Below the pieces are notes generated by a model. That model was not told where the DNA came from, searched no databases, and saw only the letters and a list, made by a program, of their open reading frames with translations. This document shows positions 1-7,612 of a DNA stretch of 16,099 nt, piece after piece. A program made the translations under genes and the position numbers. Source of the DNA: an uncultured Phascolarctobacterium sp. (GTDB lineage Bacteria; Bacillota; Negativicutes; Acidaminococcales; Acidaminococcaceae); NCBI GenBank assembly GCA_900554395.1, contig USHB01000011.1:1-16099 (forward strand), written 5' to 3'. Each line of letters starts with the position of its first letter. Position 1 is the first letter of the stretch.

Positions 1-2
1 CC

Positions 3-2051
3 AACACGTCAATTATTGCTGCCGTAACAGAATTTACCGGCATTGCCTGCCTTGGCTTTGCCTGCGCCCAGCTTTTGGGCTGGAGCATTACGGACAGCAT
101 TTTTACCGGCTGCATGCTTACCATGAGTTCCACCGCCGTTGTCAGCAAAACGCTCGGCGAACTTAATCTTTTGAAAAAAGCCTTCGCGCCCATTGCTTTC
201 GGCATTTTGGTACTGGAAGATATTTCCGGCATTATTATGATGGTTGTACTTTCCACCGTTGCCGCTGCGGGCAGCGCCATTTCGGCGATGTCCATGCTGC
301 AAAGCATTGGCCTGCTGGCGTTCTTCCTTATTATTTGCTTTATTATCGGCATTTATTTTCTGCCCAGTTTCTTTAAACAGACACGCAAATATTTTAATGA
401 CGAAACGCTGCTCATTGTATCGCTCGGCTTATGCCTCAGCATGGTTGTGCTTGCTTCCAAAATGGGGTTCAGCTCTGCACTCGGCGCATTTTTGATGGGC
501 ACGCTGCTGTCCGGTACTATTTACACCAAGCGTACCAAAACGCTGCTTGAACCGGTTAAAGATTTATTCTCCGGCATTTTCTTCGTATCTGTCGGCATGA
601 TGGTAGACCCTTCCGTTGTCAGCAGCAATTTTCCAACTATTATCGCGCTTTCATTAACGCTGATTTTAGGCAAATGCCTTTTTACATCACTCGGTGTCAT
701 GCTCTCCGGTCAGCCGCTTAAAACAAGCATGCAGTGCGGCTTTGCACTGACGCAGCTTGGTGAATTTGCCTTCATCGTTGCCAATATCGGTTCCGGCTAC
801 GGCTTAACCAGCAGCTTTTTATATCCGGTATTCGTTACGGTTTCCGTGGTTACTATCTTTTTAACGCCGCATGTTTTACTTAATGCCGGCAAAGTTTACC
901 GCAAACTGCTGCGCCGCCTGCCTAAAAAAACGGCTGTTATGCTTATTGAAGCCCACCGCGATAACAAAGGCAGCACCCAGCAGAGCGACTGGAAAAACTT
1001 TTTGCAGATTTACTTTACCCGCATCATTATTTACGCCGTAATTTTAATTTTTATTTCATACATCGGCACGCATACAATTCTTCCGTACTGCCAGAAATAT
1101 TTACAGGCTCCCATCAGTAATTTTACAGCCGCTGCGGCTACTTTGCTGTTTATGTCACCTTTTCTGGCAGCGCTTATGGTCAGCCGCCTTGGCAGGCGCG
1201 ACCTTGTCGCCGGGCTCTGGTTCCAAAAACGCAGTAACCGCCTGCTGATACTTGTTTTAATGTTTGTTAAGGCCGCTATCGGCATGTTCTTTATCATGCA
1301 GGTGTTCACCTCCATGCTTGGTCTGCATATCAGTTTAGCCATTATCGCCGCAGTAGTGCTGGCAAAACTAATTTATTCGTCAGATTACCTTGTCAGCCGT
1401 TATCTGCAAATCGAATCGCAGTTTTTAATCAACCTCAACGCCGAAAATCTGGCAGCAGCCGCCCAAAAACGTGCTTCTGCACGGCATGGCATGTGGCTTG
1501 ATGAAAAACTTTACACCTGCGGTTACGAAATTACAGAAAGCTCGCCCTGGGTTGGTTGGAGTATCCGCCGCCTTGATGTGCACCGCATTTACAAAATTTT
1601 TGTTATCGAAATACACAATTCCCATGGCTACCAGCCGATACCTTCCGGGCATACCGTACTGCGCGCCGGCGATAAACTTTTAATTACCGCGCCGCTGCAT
1701 GTACTGCGCACTTTTGACGCTGCAATAAAAAATATGGGCCTGGGGCTTAACAAAATTGCCGAACCTGTTACGCTGCACCAGTTTTTGCAGCAGGAAGCAG
1801 ATAACCGCAAAGAACACGAACAGCTTCTTTGCTATGCAATGCCAATAACATCCGCCTCACCGCTTGCCAAAAGCACGCTGAAAAAATCCGATACACTGTC
1901 TAAAGGCAAATGGCTGGCACTGGGACTTGAACGCGGCAACTACACAATTTTAGACCCCGATGCTTCATTTGTTATTAACAACGGCGATATTCTCTGGATT
2001 ATCGGCAGCAGGCAAATGATAAACCAGTTGTTCCGCGATACGACATTATAA
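3..2051 (+). CDS. CPA2-family cation/proton antiporter with C-terminal TrkA_C (RCK_C) domains, 5'-truncated by the window edge
   Basis: The frame is open from the window edge, so the start and roughly the first transmembrane helices are missing; 682 codons are visible. An internal TTG at 75 is not the real start, because the frame and family similarity continue upstream of it. The first ~300 visible residues are hydrophobic and read like the Na+/H+ exchanger core of Kef-type antiporters: a TMSSTAVVSKTL segment, then LVLEDISG with an acidic Glu-Asp pair near residues 72-73 where Kef proteins carry their ion-coupling Asp. A second hydrophobic block of about four helices follows (about residues 340-470). 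The soluble tail holds two TrkA_C-like modules (about residues 506-575 and 607-680), each ending in a GD-L-L/I-W-I pattern. No Rossmann RCK_N nucleotide-binding domain is visible between core and tail. The likely role is K+ or Na+ efflux in exchange for protons at the inner membrane. The transported ion and the ligand of the tail cannot be read from sequence. Confidence 0.87.
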   Translation, partial: NTSIIAAVTEFTGIACLGFACAQLLGWSITDSIFTGCMLTMSSTAVVSKTLGELNLLKKAFAPIAFGILVLEDISGIIMMVVLSTVAAAGSAISAMSMLQSIGLLAFFLIICFIIGIYFLPSFFKQTRKYFNDETLLIVSLGLCLSMVVLASKMGFSSALGAFLMGTLLSGTIYTKRTKTLLEPVKDLFSGIFFVSVGMMVDPSVVSSNFPTIIALSLTLILGKCLFTSLGVMLSGQPLKTSMQCGFALTQLGEFAFIVANIGSGYGLTSSFLYPVFVTVSVVTIFLTPHVLLNAGKVYRKLLRRLPKKTAVMLIEAHRDNKGSTQQSDWKNFLQIYFTRIIIYAVILIFISYIGTHTILPYCQKYLQAPISNFTAAAATLLFMSPFLAALMVSRLGRRDLVAGLWFQKRSNRLLILVLMFVKAAIGMFFIMQVFTSMLGLHISLAIIAAVVLAKLIYSSDYLVSRYLQIESQFLINLNAENLAAAAQKRASARHGMWLDEKLYTCGYEITESSPWVGWSIRRLDVHRIYKIFVIEIHNSHGYQPIPSGHTVLRAGDKLLITAPLHVLRTFDAAIKNMGLGLNKIAEPVTLHQFLQQEADNRKEHEQLLCYAMPITSASPLAKSTLKKSDTLSKGKWLALGLERGNYTILDPDASFVINNGDILWIIGSRQMINQLFRDTTL

Positions 2052-2082
2052 AAAGATGGCATCATAAGATGCCATCTTTTTT
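2051..2082. terminator. Bidirectional intrinsic terminator between convergent genes
   Basis: A perfect 13-bp stem (2051-2063 with 2068-2080, arm AAAAGATGGCATC) closes a 4-nt ATAA loop and runs into a T tract on the plus strand. The minus strand reads out into CTTTTTATAA, so it can also stop the leftward autotransporter-like gene. The left arm starts at the last base of the antiporter stop codon. Confidence 0.9.
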
Positions 2083-2114
2083 ATTTCATTTTTTATGTTC
2101 TAAATTTCCTTCAC

Positions 2115-4193
2115 TTAAAATGTATATGTTGCCTGCACGTTAAAGCTTGCGCCTTCGCGTTCACCGGCATAGCCGCGCATGTTTAAATCAAAGTTCCACG
2201 GGCTTTCAGGCGTGGGCTGATAGTTAAAGCCAAGTTCTGCCATATAGCTGCTGCCTTGCAGGCTTTGTGTGGGCGCTGCAAGGTTTTGCGCACGCATTTC
2301 GGCATCGCCGTTAAATTCGTATTCATATGCTAATCCATAGTAAGTGCTGAAAGCCTTTGCCTTATTGGTGTTAACCCTTGCGCCGATACGCAGGCGGTCA
2401 CTCGTAATGCTGTCGAACTCAAACTTATCGTTTGCTACGGTAAAGCTGTCGCCTTCAGTGTAGGTATGGAAGAACTTGCCATACACATCCAAATCGCTGT
2501 TTTCGCTTATGCTGATTATTTTGCCTACGCCGATATGCGCTCCGTAATAAGCGCTGTCACTTTCATAACCGTAGTTATTGCCGCTGCCGTCACGCAGAGC
2601 GTTATCCATTTCGCTTTTTAACATACCGGCACGGAGCGAACCTTCCGTATAAACGCCGTCTGCGTTTTCATAACGCGCCGCAATGCCACCGCCATTATAA
2701 ACAAGGCTGCCGTCGCCGCGGAAAAATTCATCGTTGAACTCGTTATAAGTACGGTAATTGCCGCTGCCGTTTTCATAGAACACACCCCAGCTAAACTCAT
2801 CGCCGTCTGCAAACTTATCAGAATTGCCAACACCTACGATAGTGCTCCAGCCGTTAATTTTTAAATCGCTGTTCACGTCATATTTACTGCTGTTGCCATG
2901 CACGGCGGCAAATGTTTTAACGCCGTAATTATCATCACGGCTTAAAGTATCCAGGCTGTCGCTGATTAAATCCGTACCCTGGTTTACAAACGCCGCTGCC
3001 ACGGCGCGGTTTTCGGCAACAAGATTAGTTTGCCTGGCCGTGTTTATGCCGGTAATTTTGTACACCAAATCACCGTTCTGCAAAACCGCTTCGCCGCTGC
3101 CTTCTGCCGCAACGCCTGCCGTAAAGCCGCCGGACTGTATTTTTACATCATCAAATTCATGCGCATCATTTTCAGAATGAATTAAAACTATCCGTTCGTT
3201 GGCATTTATTTCTTTGCTGTTTGTAAAATGGATATGCCCTGCATCAACTTCCGTACCATGCAAATCGGCTGCACTGCCGTCATTTATGTTAACAACAGTA
3301 CCGTTATCCTCCCATTTAACATCATTAAAACGTATTGCGTTAAATCCGTCTACGGAAGCAACCTTGCCATGCCAGCCGTTAATTATCAGTTCATTACCCT
3401 TGCCGGAGATATTGGAACCATGCAGTCTGGCACCGGCAATATCAGCATTGCCGCCGATAATAATTTTATTATCATTGGCACTGCCTGTTTTAACTTCCAT
3501 TCCGGTTTCATAATTTTTAGCAAAAATATAGGCACCGTATACATCACCATTTACTTTAGCATCACCGCCGATGCTAATAGTGTTGTTGTCAGATTCAAAC
3601 TGTTCCGTATCATAGCCCTGCACAAACGAGCCGTAGATGCCGCTGTTTAAAACGCCGCCCGTGATTAAAACCGTATTGTTATTGGCTTTGGCATGGGCGC
3701 CGCCATCTTTGCCAAGACTGTTTGCCCAGCCGCCTACAACTGCGTATCTGATTGTGTCATCAATGCCAATTTCGCCGCCGCTGATATTAATGGTATTGCC
3801 GGAGGCTTCTGTTTTGTAGCCATTTGCCATACCGCCATAAACCGCTATATCAACTTTACCGCCGCTGATATCGACCGTGTTGCCGTTAGCTATGGTATCT
3901 GCCTTACGGCTGGCGAATGTATACGCCGTGCCGCCGTACATATTAAAAACCAGTCCGCCGTTCATTTTTACGCTGCCGCCTTCTGCCGCAGCATCTTCAA
4001 ACTTCCATGTTCCGGGGTCCGGCGTACCGTCCGCTGTACCGTATACATGCCCATAATTCATGCCGTCGCTTACTTCTGCCAGCTTGCCGTTATCAGTACC
4101 GTTTAAATCCTGCGCATACGCATAAGGCGCAATACCGATAATAAGTAATGCCATTATTGTTCCTGTTGTTAAAAATTTATATTGTTTTTTCAT
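2115..4193 (-). CDS. Autotransporter-like outer-membrane protein with beta-helical repeat passenger
   Basis: This 692-residue protein has a clear Sec signal peptide (MKKQYKF, a hydrophobic stretch, then APYAYA before Gln28). The mature N-terminal half (about 29-390) carries an imperfect repeat of the form N-[TKE]-hydrophobic-x-I-[ST]-G-G followed by a Tyr/Gly-rich turn. Units begin near residues 105, 133, 173, 204, 242 and 267, as expected for a parallel beta-helix. Residues ~391-417 look like the linker helix. Residues ~421-692 alternate polar and aromatic residues and end in ATYTF, with the C-terminal Phe typical of outer-membrane barrels recognised by the BAM machinery. There is no cysteine, and no protease or other catalytic motif is apparent. 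The ribosome binding site AAGGAG lies 7 nt upstream of the ATG. It is probably a surface structure or adhesin, but the ligand is unknown. It presupposes an outer membrane. It has its own promoter and a hairpin-containing leader. Confidence 0.85.
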   Translation of the reverse strand: MKKQYKFLTTGTIMALLIIGIAPYAYAQDLNGTDNGKLAEVSDGMNYGHVYGTADGTPDPGTWKFEDAAAEGGSVKMNGGLVFNMYGGTAYTFASRKADTIANGNTVDISGGKVDIAVYGGMANGYKTEASGNTINISGGEIGIDDTIRYAVVGGWANSLGKDGGAHAKANNNTVLITGGVLNSGIYGSFVQGYDTEQFESDNNTISIGGDAKVNGDVYGAYIFAKNYETGMEVKTGSANDNKIIIGGNADIAGARLHGSNISGKGNELIINGWHGKVASVDGFNAIRFNDVKWEDNGTVVNINDGSAADLHGTEVDAGHIHFTNSKEINANERIVLIHSENDAHEFDDVKIQSGGFTAGVAAEGSGEAVLQNGDLVYKITGINTARQTNLVAENRAVAAAFVNQGTDLISDSLDTLSRDDNYGVKTFAAVHGNSSKYDVNSDLKINGWSTIVGVGNSDKFADGDEFSWGVFYENGSGNYRTYNEFNDEFFRGDGSLVYNGGGIAARYENADGVYTEGSLRAGMLKSEMDNALRDGSGNNYGYESDSAYYGAHIGVGKIISISENSDLDVYGKFFHTYTEGDSFTVANDKFEFDSITSDRLRIGARVNTNKAKAFSTYYGLAYEYEFNGDAEMRAQNLAAPTQSLQGSSYMAELGFNYQPTPESPWNFDLNMRGYAGEREGASFNVQATYTF

Positions 4194-4215
4194 TGTTATA
4201 CTCCTTTTCCGGTAT

Positions 4216-4259
4216 AAAAAAAGACATTTCCTTCTAAATAACTTTTGAAGGAAATGTCT
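4216..4259 (-). terminator. Terminator-like hairpin in the 5' leader of the autotransporter-like gene (possible attenuator)
   Basis: A perfect 13-bp inverted repeat (4222-4234 with 4247-4259, arm AGACATTTCCTTC) has a 12-nt loop. On the minus strand it is followed immediately by seven T residues (A run at 4216-4222 on the plus strand), the signature of an intrinsic terminator. It ends about 9 nt before the AAGGAG ribosome binding site of the autotransporter-like gene and lies downstream of that gene's best promoter. It could therefore attenuate that gene, stop readthrough from the M20 peptidase gene, or both. Confidence 0.8.
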
Positions 4260-4317
4260 CGGTTAAAAAATATGTCCGTCTAAGTTTTACTATTAAATTG
4301 TCAAAGCTTATTGCTTC

Positions 4318-4332
4318 TATAATTTAATTATA
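4318..4332. promoter_or_regulatory. AT-rich palindrome over the -10 and predicted start site of the autotransporter-like gene
   Basis: TATAATTTAATTATA is a 7-1-7 inverted repeat. It contains the leftward -10 hexamer (4327-4332) and a matching TATAAT facing right (4318-4323). It could be an operator or simply back-to-back -10 elements. The rightward copy lacks a good -35 at normal spacing. No regulator is assigned: the 7-1-7 layout recalls Fur-family boxes, but the bases do not match the Fur or PerR consensus. Confidence 0.4.
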
Positions 4333-4355
4333 CGCTCTTTAAAGGTAAATAGCAA
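4327..4355 (-). promoter_or_regulatory. Sigma-70-type promoter of the autotransporter-like gene
   Basis: Reading leftward, TTGCTA (4350-4355) is followed by a 17-nt spacer and a perfect TATAAT (4327-4332). Transcription would start near 4320, giving a leader of about 127 nt that includes the terminator-like hairpin at 4216-4259. It is the best promoter match in the 278-nt gap. A nearby TTGACA, just downstream on the same strand, has no acceptable -10 at 16-18 nt. Confidence 0.7.
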
Positions 4356-4360
4356 TAGTC

Positions 4361-4375
4361 CTACTAAAATAGTAG
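4361..4375. promoter_or_regulatory. Palindrome just upstream of the -35 (candidate operator)
   Basis: CTACTAAAATAGTAG has perfect 6-nt arms around AAA. It sits 5 nt upstream of the -35 hexamer of the leftward promoter, a position typical for an activator site or an upstream operator. No regulator family is recognised. The remaining bases up to the peptidase stop at 4472 are AT-rich, and I see no further gene or terminator there. Confidence 0.35.
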
Positions 4376-4471
4376 AAATTATTTTTGTAAACTTTCTTAC
4401 ACTTTAGGAGCTATTTCACAAAGAAAACACATACAAATTAAATAACAGCGGCAAAAACTGATATTAACGCC

Positions 4472-5704
4472 TTATTTAACGCCGGTTTTTAAAAGTTCTG
4501 CCAGGGTAATGGCAAAAGCTGCGGTACGCGGTACGGCAGTTTTTAAATCTACCGATTCATGGTCTGTATGCTCATCGTAGTTTTCTACGCCTAAAGCATC
4601 AAGTGTCGGAATGAATTTTGCGGTGCGGTTGCCGTCGGTTAAGCCGCCTGCTACCCATTCATTTACTTTGCCGCCGAATTCTTCCGCAACAACGCTGCTG
4701 TAAACGTCAATCATTTTCTGCACGGCAGGAGTTTTTTCCATCGGTCCGGTTACGATGCCGCCGGTAACTTCCACTTTGGTGCCGGCGATAACGATTTTAT
4801 CTGCCAGAGCTTTAATTGCCGCATCAAGGCGCTGCTGTTCAGCAACTTCAAAGCAGCGTACGTTTACTTCGCAGTAAGCATCGCCCGGAATTACGCTGAT
4901 TTTATCGTTGGTGCTGCCGATAACGCCGACGTTGACGGTGTTGGGCGGAATAAACTGACCGCTGTCGGTAATGCCGCGCTCTTCCAGTGCTTTGGCGGTA
5001 AAATCTTCCGGATTGCCGGGCATGGGGCTTGCCAGTTTATGCAGTTCGGTAATGGTATAGGCAAGCTGGTGAATGGCATTGGCGCAGCACTGTGATGCGT
5101 TGCCGTGATGCCCGCCCTTGCCGGTAACGGTAATTTTATATTTAGCGTTGCCTTTACGCTGGGTTACAATGCCCCAGTTCGGGCGCGCAACGTCCATAAT
5201 TACGGCAAAATCAGCCTGCTGCGAAAGTTCAGCCACAATGCCTTCTGCCGTCGGGCTGCCGCCTTCTTCTTCGCCGTTGGTGTAATAAATAATTTCATTA
5301 TAATCGTCAAAGCCTGCTTCTTTCAGTGCCTGCAATCCATAAATAACTTCCATTACGGTTGCTTTGTCATCGCCAACGCCGGGGCCCCAGGCAAAACCGT
5401 TTTCATCAACGCAGAAAGGCCGTTTGGCAGCTTCGCCGCGTTTAAACACCGTATCTACATGCGCAACCAAAAGCACTGTCTGCGTGCCTTTGCCTTTAAG
5501 GCGGGAAATTAAATGGCAGGCGCGGTCATTATAACGGAACTCAGTTTCCGCACCAAGTGCTTCCATCTTTGCAGCCACAAATTTATTGGCTTCCGTTGTG
5601 CCTTCCAAATCGCCGTTACCGCTGTCGATATTGGTCAGCGTTTCCAAATCTTTTACATAGTTGTCGTATTCTTTCGCCAGATAGTCTTTAATAATTTTAC
5701 GCAT
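4472..5704 (-). CDS. M20 family metallopeptidase, glutamate carboxypeptidase-like
   Basis: This 410-residue protein has no signal peptide, so it is presumably cytoplasmic. The di-zinc M20 signature is complete: AHVDTV (His82, Asp84), GPGVGDDK (Asp112/Asp113), NGEEEGG (catalytic and ligand Glu145/Glu146), IMDVARP (Asp171) and the C-terminal EHTDHES (His379, the likely last ligand). Between them, GKGGHHGN (about 196-202) opens the lid/dimerisation domain. The overall pattern, with GGLTDGNR near 353-360, is closest to the M20A carboxypeptidase G2/glutamate carboxypeptidase group. Such enzymes remove C-terminal or N-acyl-linked amino acids, often glutamate; the actual substrate here is unknown. 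The start is fixed by AGGAGG (5712-5717) 7 nt before the ATG. It follows the gatCAB terminator, so it probably has its own promoter in 5720-5800, but I see only weak hexamers there. No terminator directly follows its stop. Confidence 0.85.
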   Translation of the reverse strand: MRKIIKDYLAKEYDNYVKDLETLTNIDSGNGDLEGTTEANKFVAAKMEALGAETEFRYNDRACHLISRLKGKGTQTVLLVAHVDTVFKRGEAAKRPFCVDENGFAWGPGVGDDKATVMEVIYGLQALKEAGFDDYNEIIYYTNGEEEGGSPTAEGIVAELSQQADFAVIMDVARPNWGIVTQRKGNAKYKITVTGKGGHHGNASQCCANAIHQLAYTITELHKLASPMPGNPEDFTAKALEERGITDSGQFIPPNTVNVGVIGSTNDKISVIPGDAYCEVNVRCFEVAEQQRLDAAIKALADKIVIAGTKVEVTGGIVTGPMEKTPAVQKMIDVYSSVVAEEFGGKVNEWVAGGLTDGNRTAKFIPTLDALGVENYDEHTDHESVDLKTAVPRTAAFAITLAELLKTGVK

Positions 5705-5800
5705 TAGCTATCCTCCTTTAATTTTGCTGTTACTGCTTAAATTCGCCGCCTTTGGCATTAATCCTGCCGCCGTTAAACTTTGCAAACCATAAAAGCATAC

Positions 5801-5835
5801 AAAAAACGGCAGGCTCATCACGAACCTGCCGTTTT
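5801..5835 (-). terminator. Intrinsic terminator of the gatCAB operon
   Basis: An 11-bp perfect stem (5803-5813 with 5825-5835, arm AAAACGGCAGG) has an 11-nt loop. On the minus strand it is followed by six T residues. It lies 13 nt after the stop of the small membrane protein gene, so it closes the leftward gatC-gatA-gatB transcript before the peptidase gene. Confidence 0.88.
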
Positions 5836-5847
5836 ATTAAGGCGTAA

Positions 5848-6156
5848 TTAATCGTCAAATACTGTGTTGCGGGTTTCCCAGCGTTTAAACTGGCAGTAGC
5901 CCCACGGAATATAGATGCCGAAAGTAATGGTGGTTAAAACCATTATCACAAGCCATTGAAAGAAAAAGCCAAAGCCTGTTCCGTCAAAGCGCAGACGGCG
6001 TCCGTTTACATAAGTATTGCTGCATATCCAGCGCTGCTGCGCGCTGTACGCCCAGGGAAAGAACAGCCCGAAGGTCAGAAAGGTCAGCACCGTTGTCCAG
6101 ATGCAGAGCCATAAATAACCAAAGCCGCTGCCTTCAAATTCAAAATCGCGTTTCAT
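5848..6156 (-). CDS. Small DUF898-like (YjgN-type) membrane protein
   Basis: This is a 102-residue, strongly hydrophobic protein. It is an internal tandem duplication: residues 5-43 align without gaps to 55-93, with 16 of 39 positions identical by my count. Each half has F-x-G-[ST]-G-F-G, one hydrophobic span, then T-F-G-x-x-x-P-W-x-Y and a closing R-W. This matches DUF898/YjgN proteins, inner-membrane proteins of unknown function that are usually longer. Two transmembrane helices are expected. The ATG lies 10 nt after the gatB stop, and its ribosome binding site AAGGA overlaps that stop, so it is co-transcribed and probably translationally coupled with gatB. No role in tRNA amidation is implied by its sequence; it may simply share the transcript. 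Confidence 0.75.
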   Translation of the reverse strand: MKRDFEFEGSGFGYLWLCIWTTVLTFLTFGLFFPWAYSAQQRWICSNTYVNGRRLRFDGTGFGFFFQWLVIMVLTTITFGIYIPWGYCQFKRWETRNTVFDD

Positions 6157-6166
6157 AAAATATCCT

Positions 6167-7612
6167 TTACTGCATTTTTTCTTTCAGCAGTTTGTTTACC
6201 ATGCCCGGGTTTGCTTTGCCGCGGGATTTTTTCATTACCTGGCCAACAAGGAAGCCGATAGCTTTATCTTTGCCTGCTTTGTAATCGGCAACGGACTGCG
6301 GATTTTCAGCCAGAACTTCGTCAACGATAGCGGCAATAGCGCCTTCGTCGCTTACCTGTTCCAAACCAAGCTCTTTAACAAGCTGTTTCGGGGTTTTGCT
6401 GCTGTCTTTCAACATTTCGGCAAATACCTTTTTAGCCAGTTTGCTGCTGAGTACACCGTCTTTAGTTAAAGTTACCAGTTCGCCAAGGTTTTCCGGTTTA
6501 ATTGGGAATTCGCTGATGGTAATGTTTTCAGAGTTGAGGTATGCGGAAACATCGCCCAAAATCCAGTTGGATACGCCTTTATCGTCCTTGCTGTTAGCGC
6601 AGGCAGCGTCAAAATAATCTGCCATGGCTTTGGTAGCAACGATTAAGGAAGCATCGTATTTAGGCAGGCCGTGTTTTTCAACAAGGCGCTGCAAACGCTG
6701 TGCAGGCAGTTCCGGCAGTTCAGCGCGTACGCGTTCAATCCAGGCATCGTCAATTTCTACCGGTACAAGGTCCGGTTCCGGGAAGTAGCGGTAATCGTGT
6801 GCTTCTTCCTTGCTGCGCATGGAAAGGGTTACGCCGTTTGCTTCGTCCCAGGTACGGGTTTCCTGTACTACATGGCCGCCGTCTTCCAAAATTGCTTTCT
6901 GACGTTCAACTTCGTACTCAATGGCGCGTACCAGTGCGCGGAAAGAGTTAAGGTTTTTAATTTCAGCGCGGGTACCGAATTCAGTTGCGCCTTCCGGCAT
7001 AATGGAAATGTTGGCATCGCAGCGCAGGCTGCCTTCCTGCATTTTGCAGTCGCAGACATCAATGTATTCCAAAACAGCTTTTAACTGTTCCATATAAGCG
7101 CGTGCTTCTTCGGCGCTGCGCATATCCGGTTCGGAAACAATCTCCAGCAGCGGCACGCCGGCACGGTTATAGTCTACGGAAGAAAAATCAGAGGTGCTGA
7201 TGGTAGCGCCGCTGTGGTTCAGTTTGCCAGCATCTTCTTCCATGTGGATGCGTGTAATGCCAAGGCGTTTGGGCACGCCGTCAACTTCGATGTCAATATG
7301 GCCGCCGAGGCAAACCGGCTGGTCAAACTGAGAAATCTGATAGTTTTTGGCAAGGTCGGGGTAAAAATAGTTTTTACGGTCAAATTTATTGAATTTCTGA
7401 ATATCGCAGCCCAGTGCAAGGCCGGTGCGGATGGCAAATTCTACAACCTGTTTGTTAAGCACCGGCAATGCGCCCGGCATACCGAGGCACACAGGGCATA
7501 CATGGGTGTTGGGCAGGCTGCCGAACTCGGTAGAGCAGGAGCAGAATGCTTTGGTTTTTGTTTTTAATTCGGCATGTACTTCAAGGCCGATAACTGTAAT
7601 ATAGTTTTTCAT
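6167..7612 (-). CDS. gatB: Aspartyl/glutamyl-tRNA(Asn/Gln) amidotransferase subunit B
   Basis: GatB is the kinase and tRNA-binding subunit of GatCAB. It phosphorylates the side chain of mischarged Glu-tRNA(Gln) or Asp-tRNA(Asn) so that ammonia from GatA can amidate it. The 481-residue length is normal. The N-terminal [10 protein letters not shown] is diagnostic. CSC (Cys24, Cys26) and CPVC (Cys39, Cys42) form the zinc site, followed by [11 protein letters not shown]. The cradle domain includes [16 protein letters not shown]. The C-terminal ~75 residues are the YqeY-like tRNA-binding tail, ending [17 protein letters not shown]. The gene is coupled to gatA: the gatA stop and gatB start overlap by one base (TAATG), and a GGGAGG ribosome binding site lies inside the end of gatA. 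Presence of the complex suggests that Gln-tRNA and/or Asn-tRNA is made indirectly in this organism. Confidence 0.97.
   Translation of the reverse strand: MKNYITVIGLEVHAELKTKTKAFCSCSTEFGSLPNTHVCPVCLGMPGALPVLNKQVVEFAIRTGLALGCDIQKFNKFDRKNYFYPDLAKNYQISQFDQPVCLGGHIDIEVDGVPKRLGITRIHMEEDAGKLNHSGATISTSDFSSVDYNRAGVPLLEIVSEPDMRSAEEARAYMEQLKAVLEYIDVCDCKMQEGSLRCDANISIMPEGATEFGTRAEIKNLNSFRALVRAIEYEVERQKAILEDGGHVVQETRTWDEANGVTLSMRSKEEAHDYRYFPEPDLVPVEIDDAWIERVRAELPELPAQRLQRLVEKHGLPKYDASLIVATKAMADYFDAACANSKDDKGVSNWILGDVSAYLNSENITISEFPIKPENLGELVTLTKDGVLSSKLAKKVFAEMLKDSSKTPKQLVKELGLEQVSDEGAIAAIVDEVLAENPQSVADYKAGKDKAIGFLVGQVMKKSRGKANPGMVNKLLKEKMQ

Noticed and set aside
3370..3885. DNA-level tandem repeat or phase-variable tract in the autotransporter passenger
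   Set aside because: Repetition is visible only in the protein. The DNA units are diverged and irregular in length, and no homopolymer or short tandem tract capable of slippage was seen.
4298..4323. Rightward promoter TTGTCA ... TATAAT in the gap upstream of the autotransporter-like gene
   Set aside because: The spacer is only 14 nt and no rightward gene or plausible small RNA with a terminator follows.
4466..4486. Direct repeat of GGCGTTAA (minus strand) around the peptidase stop codon
   Set aside because: Two 8-nt copies, one within the last codons, do not form a hairpin and are likely chance.
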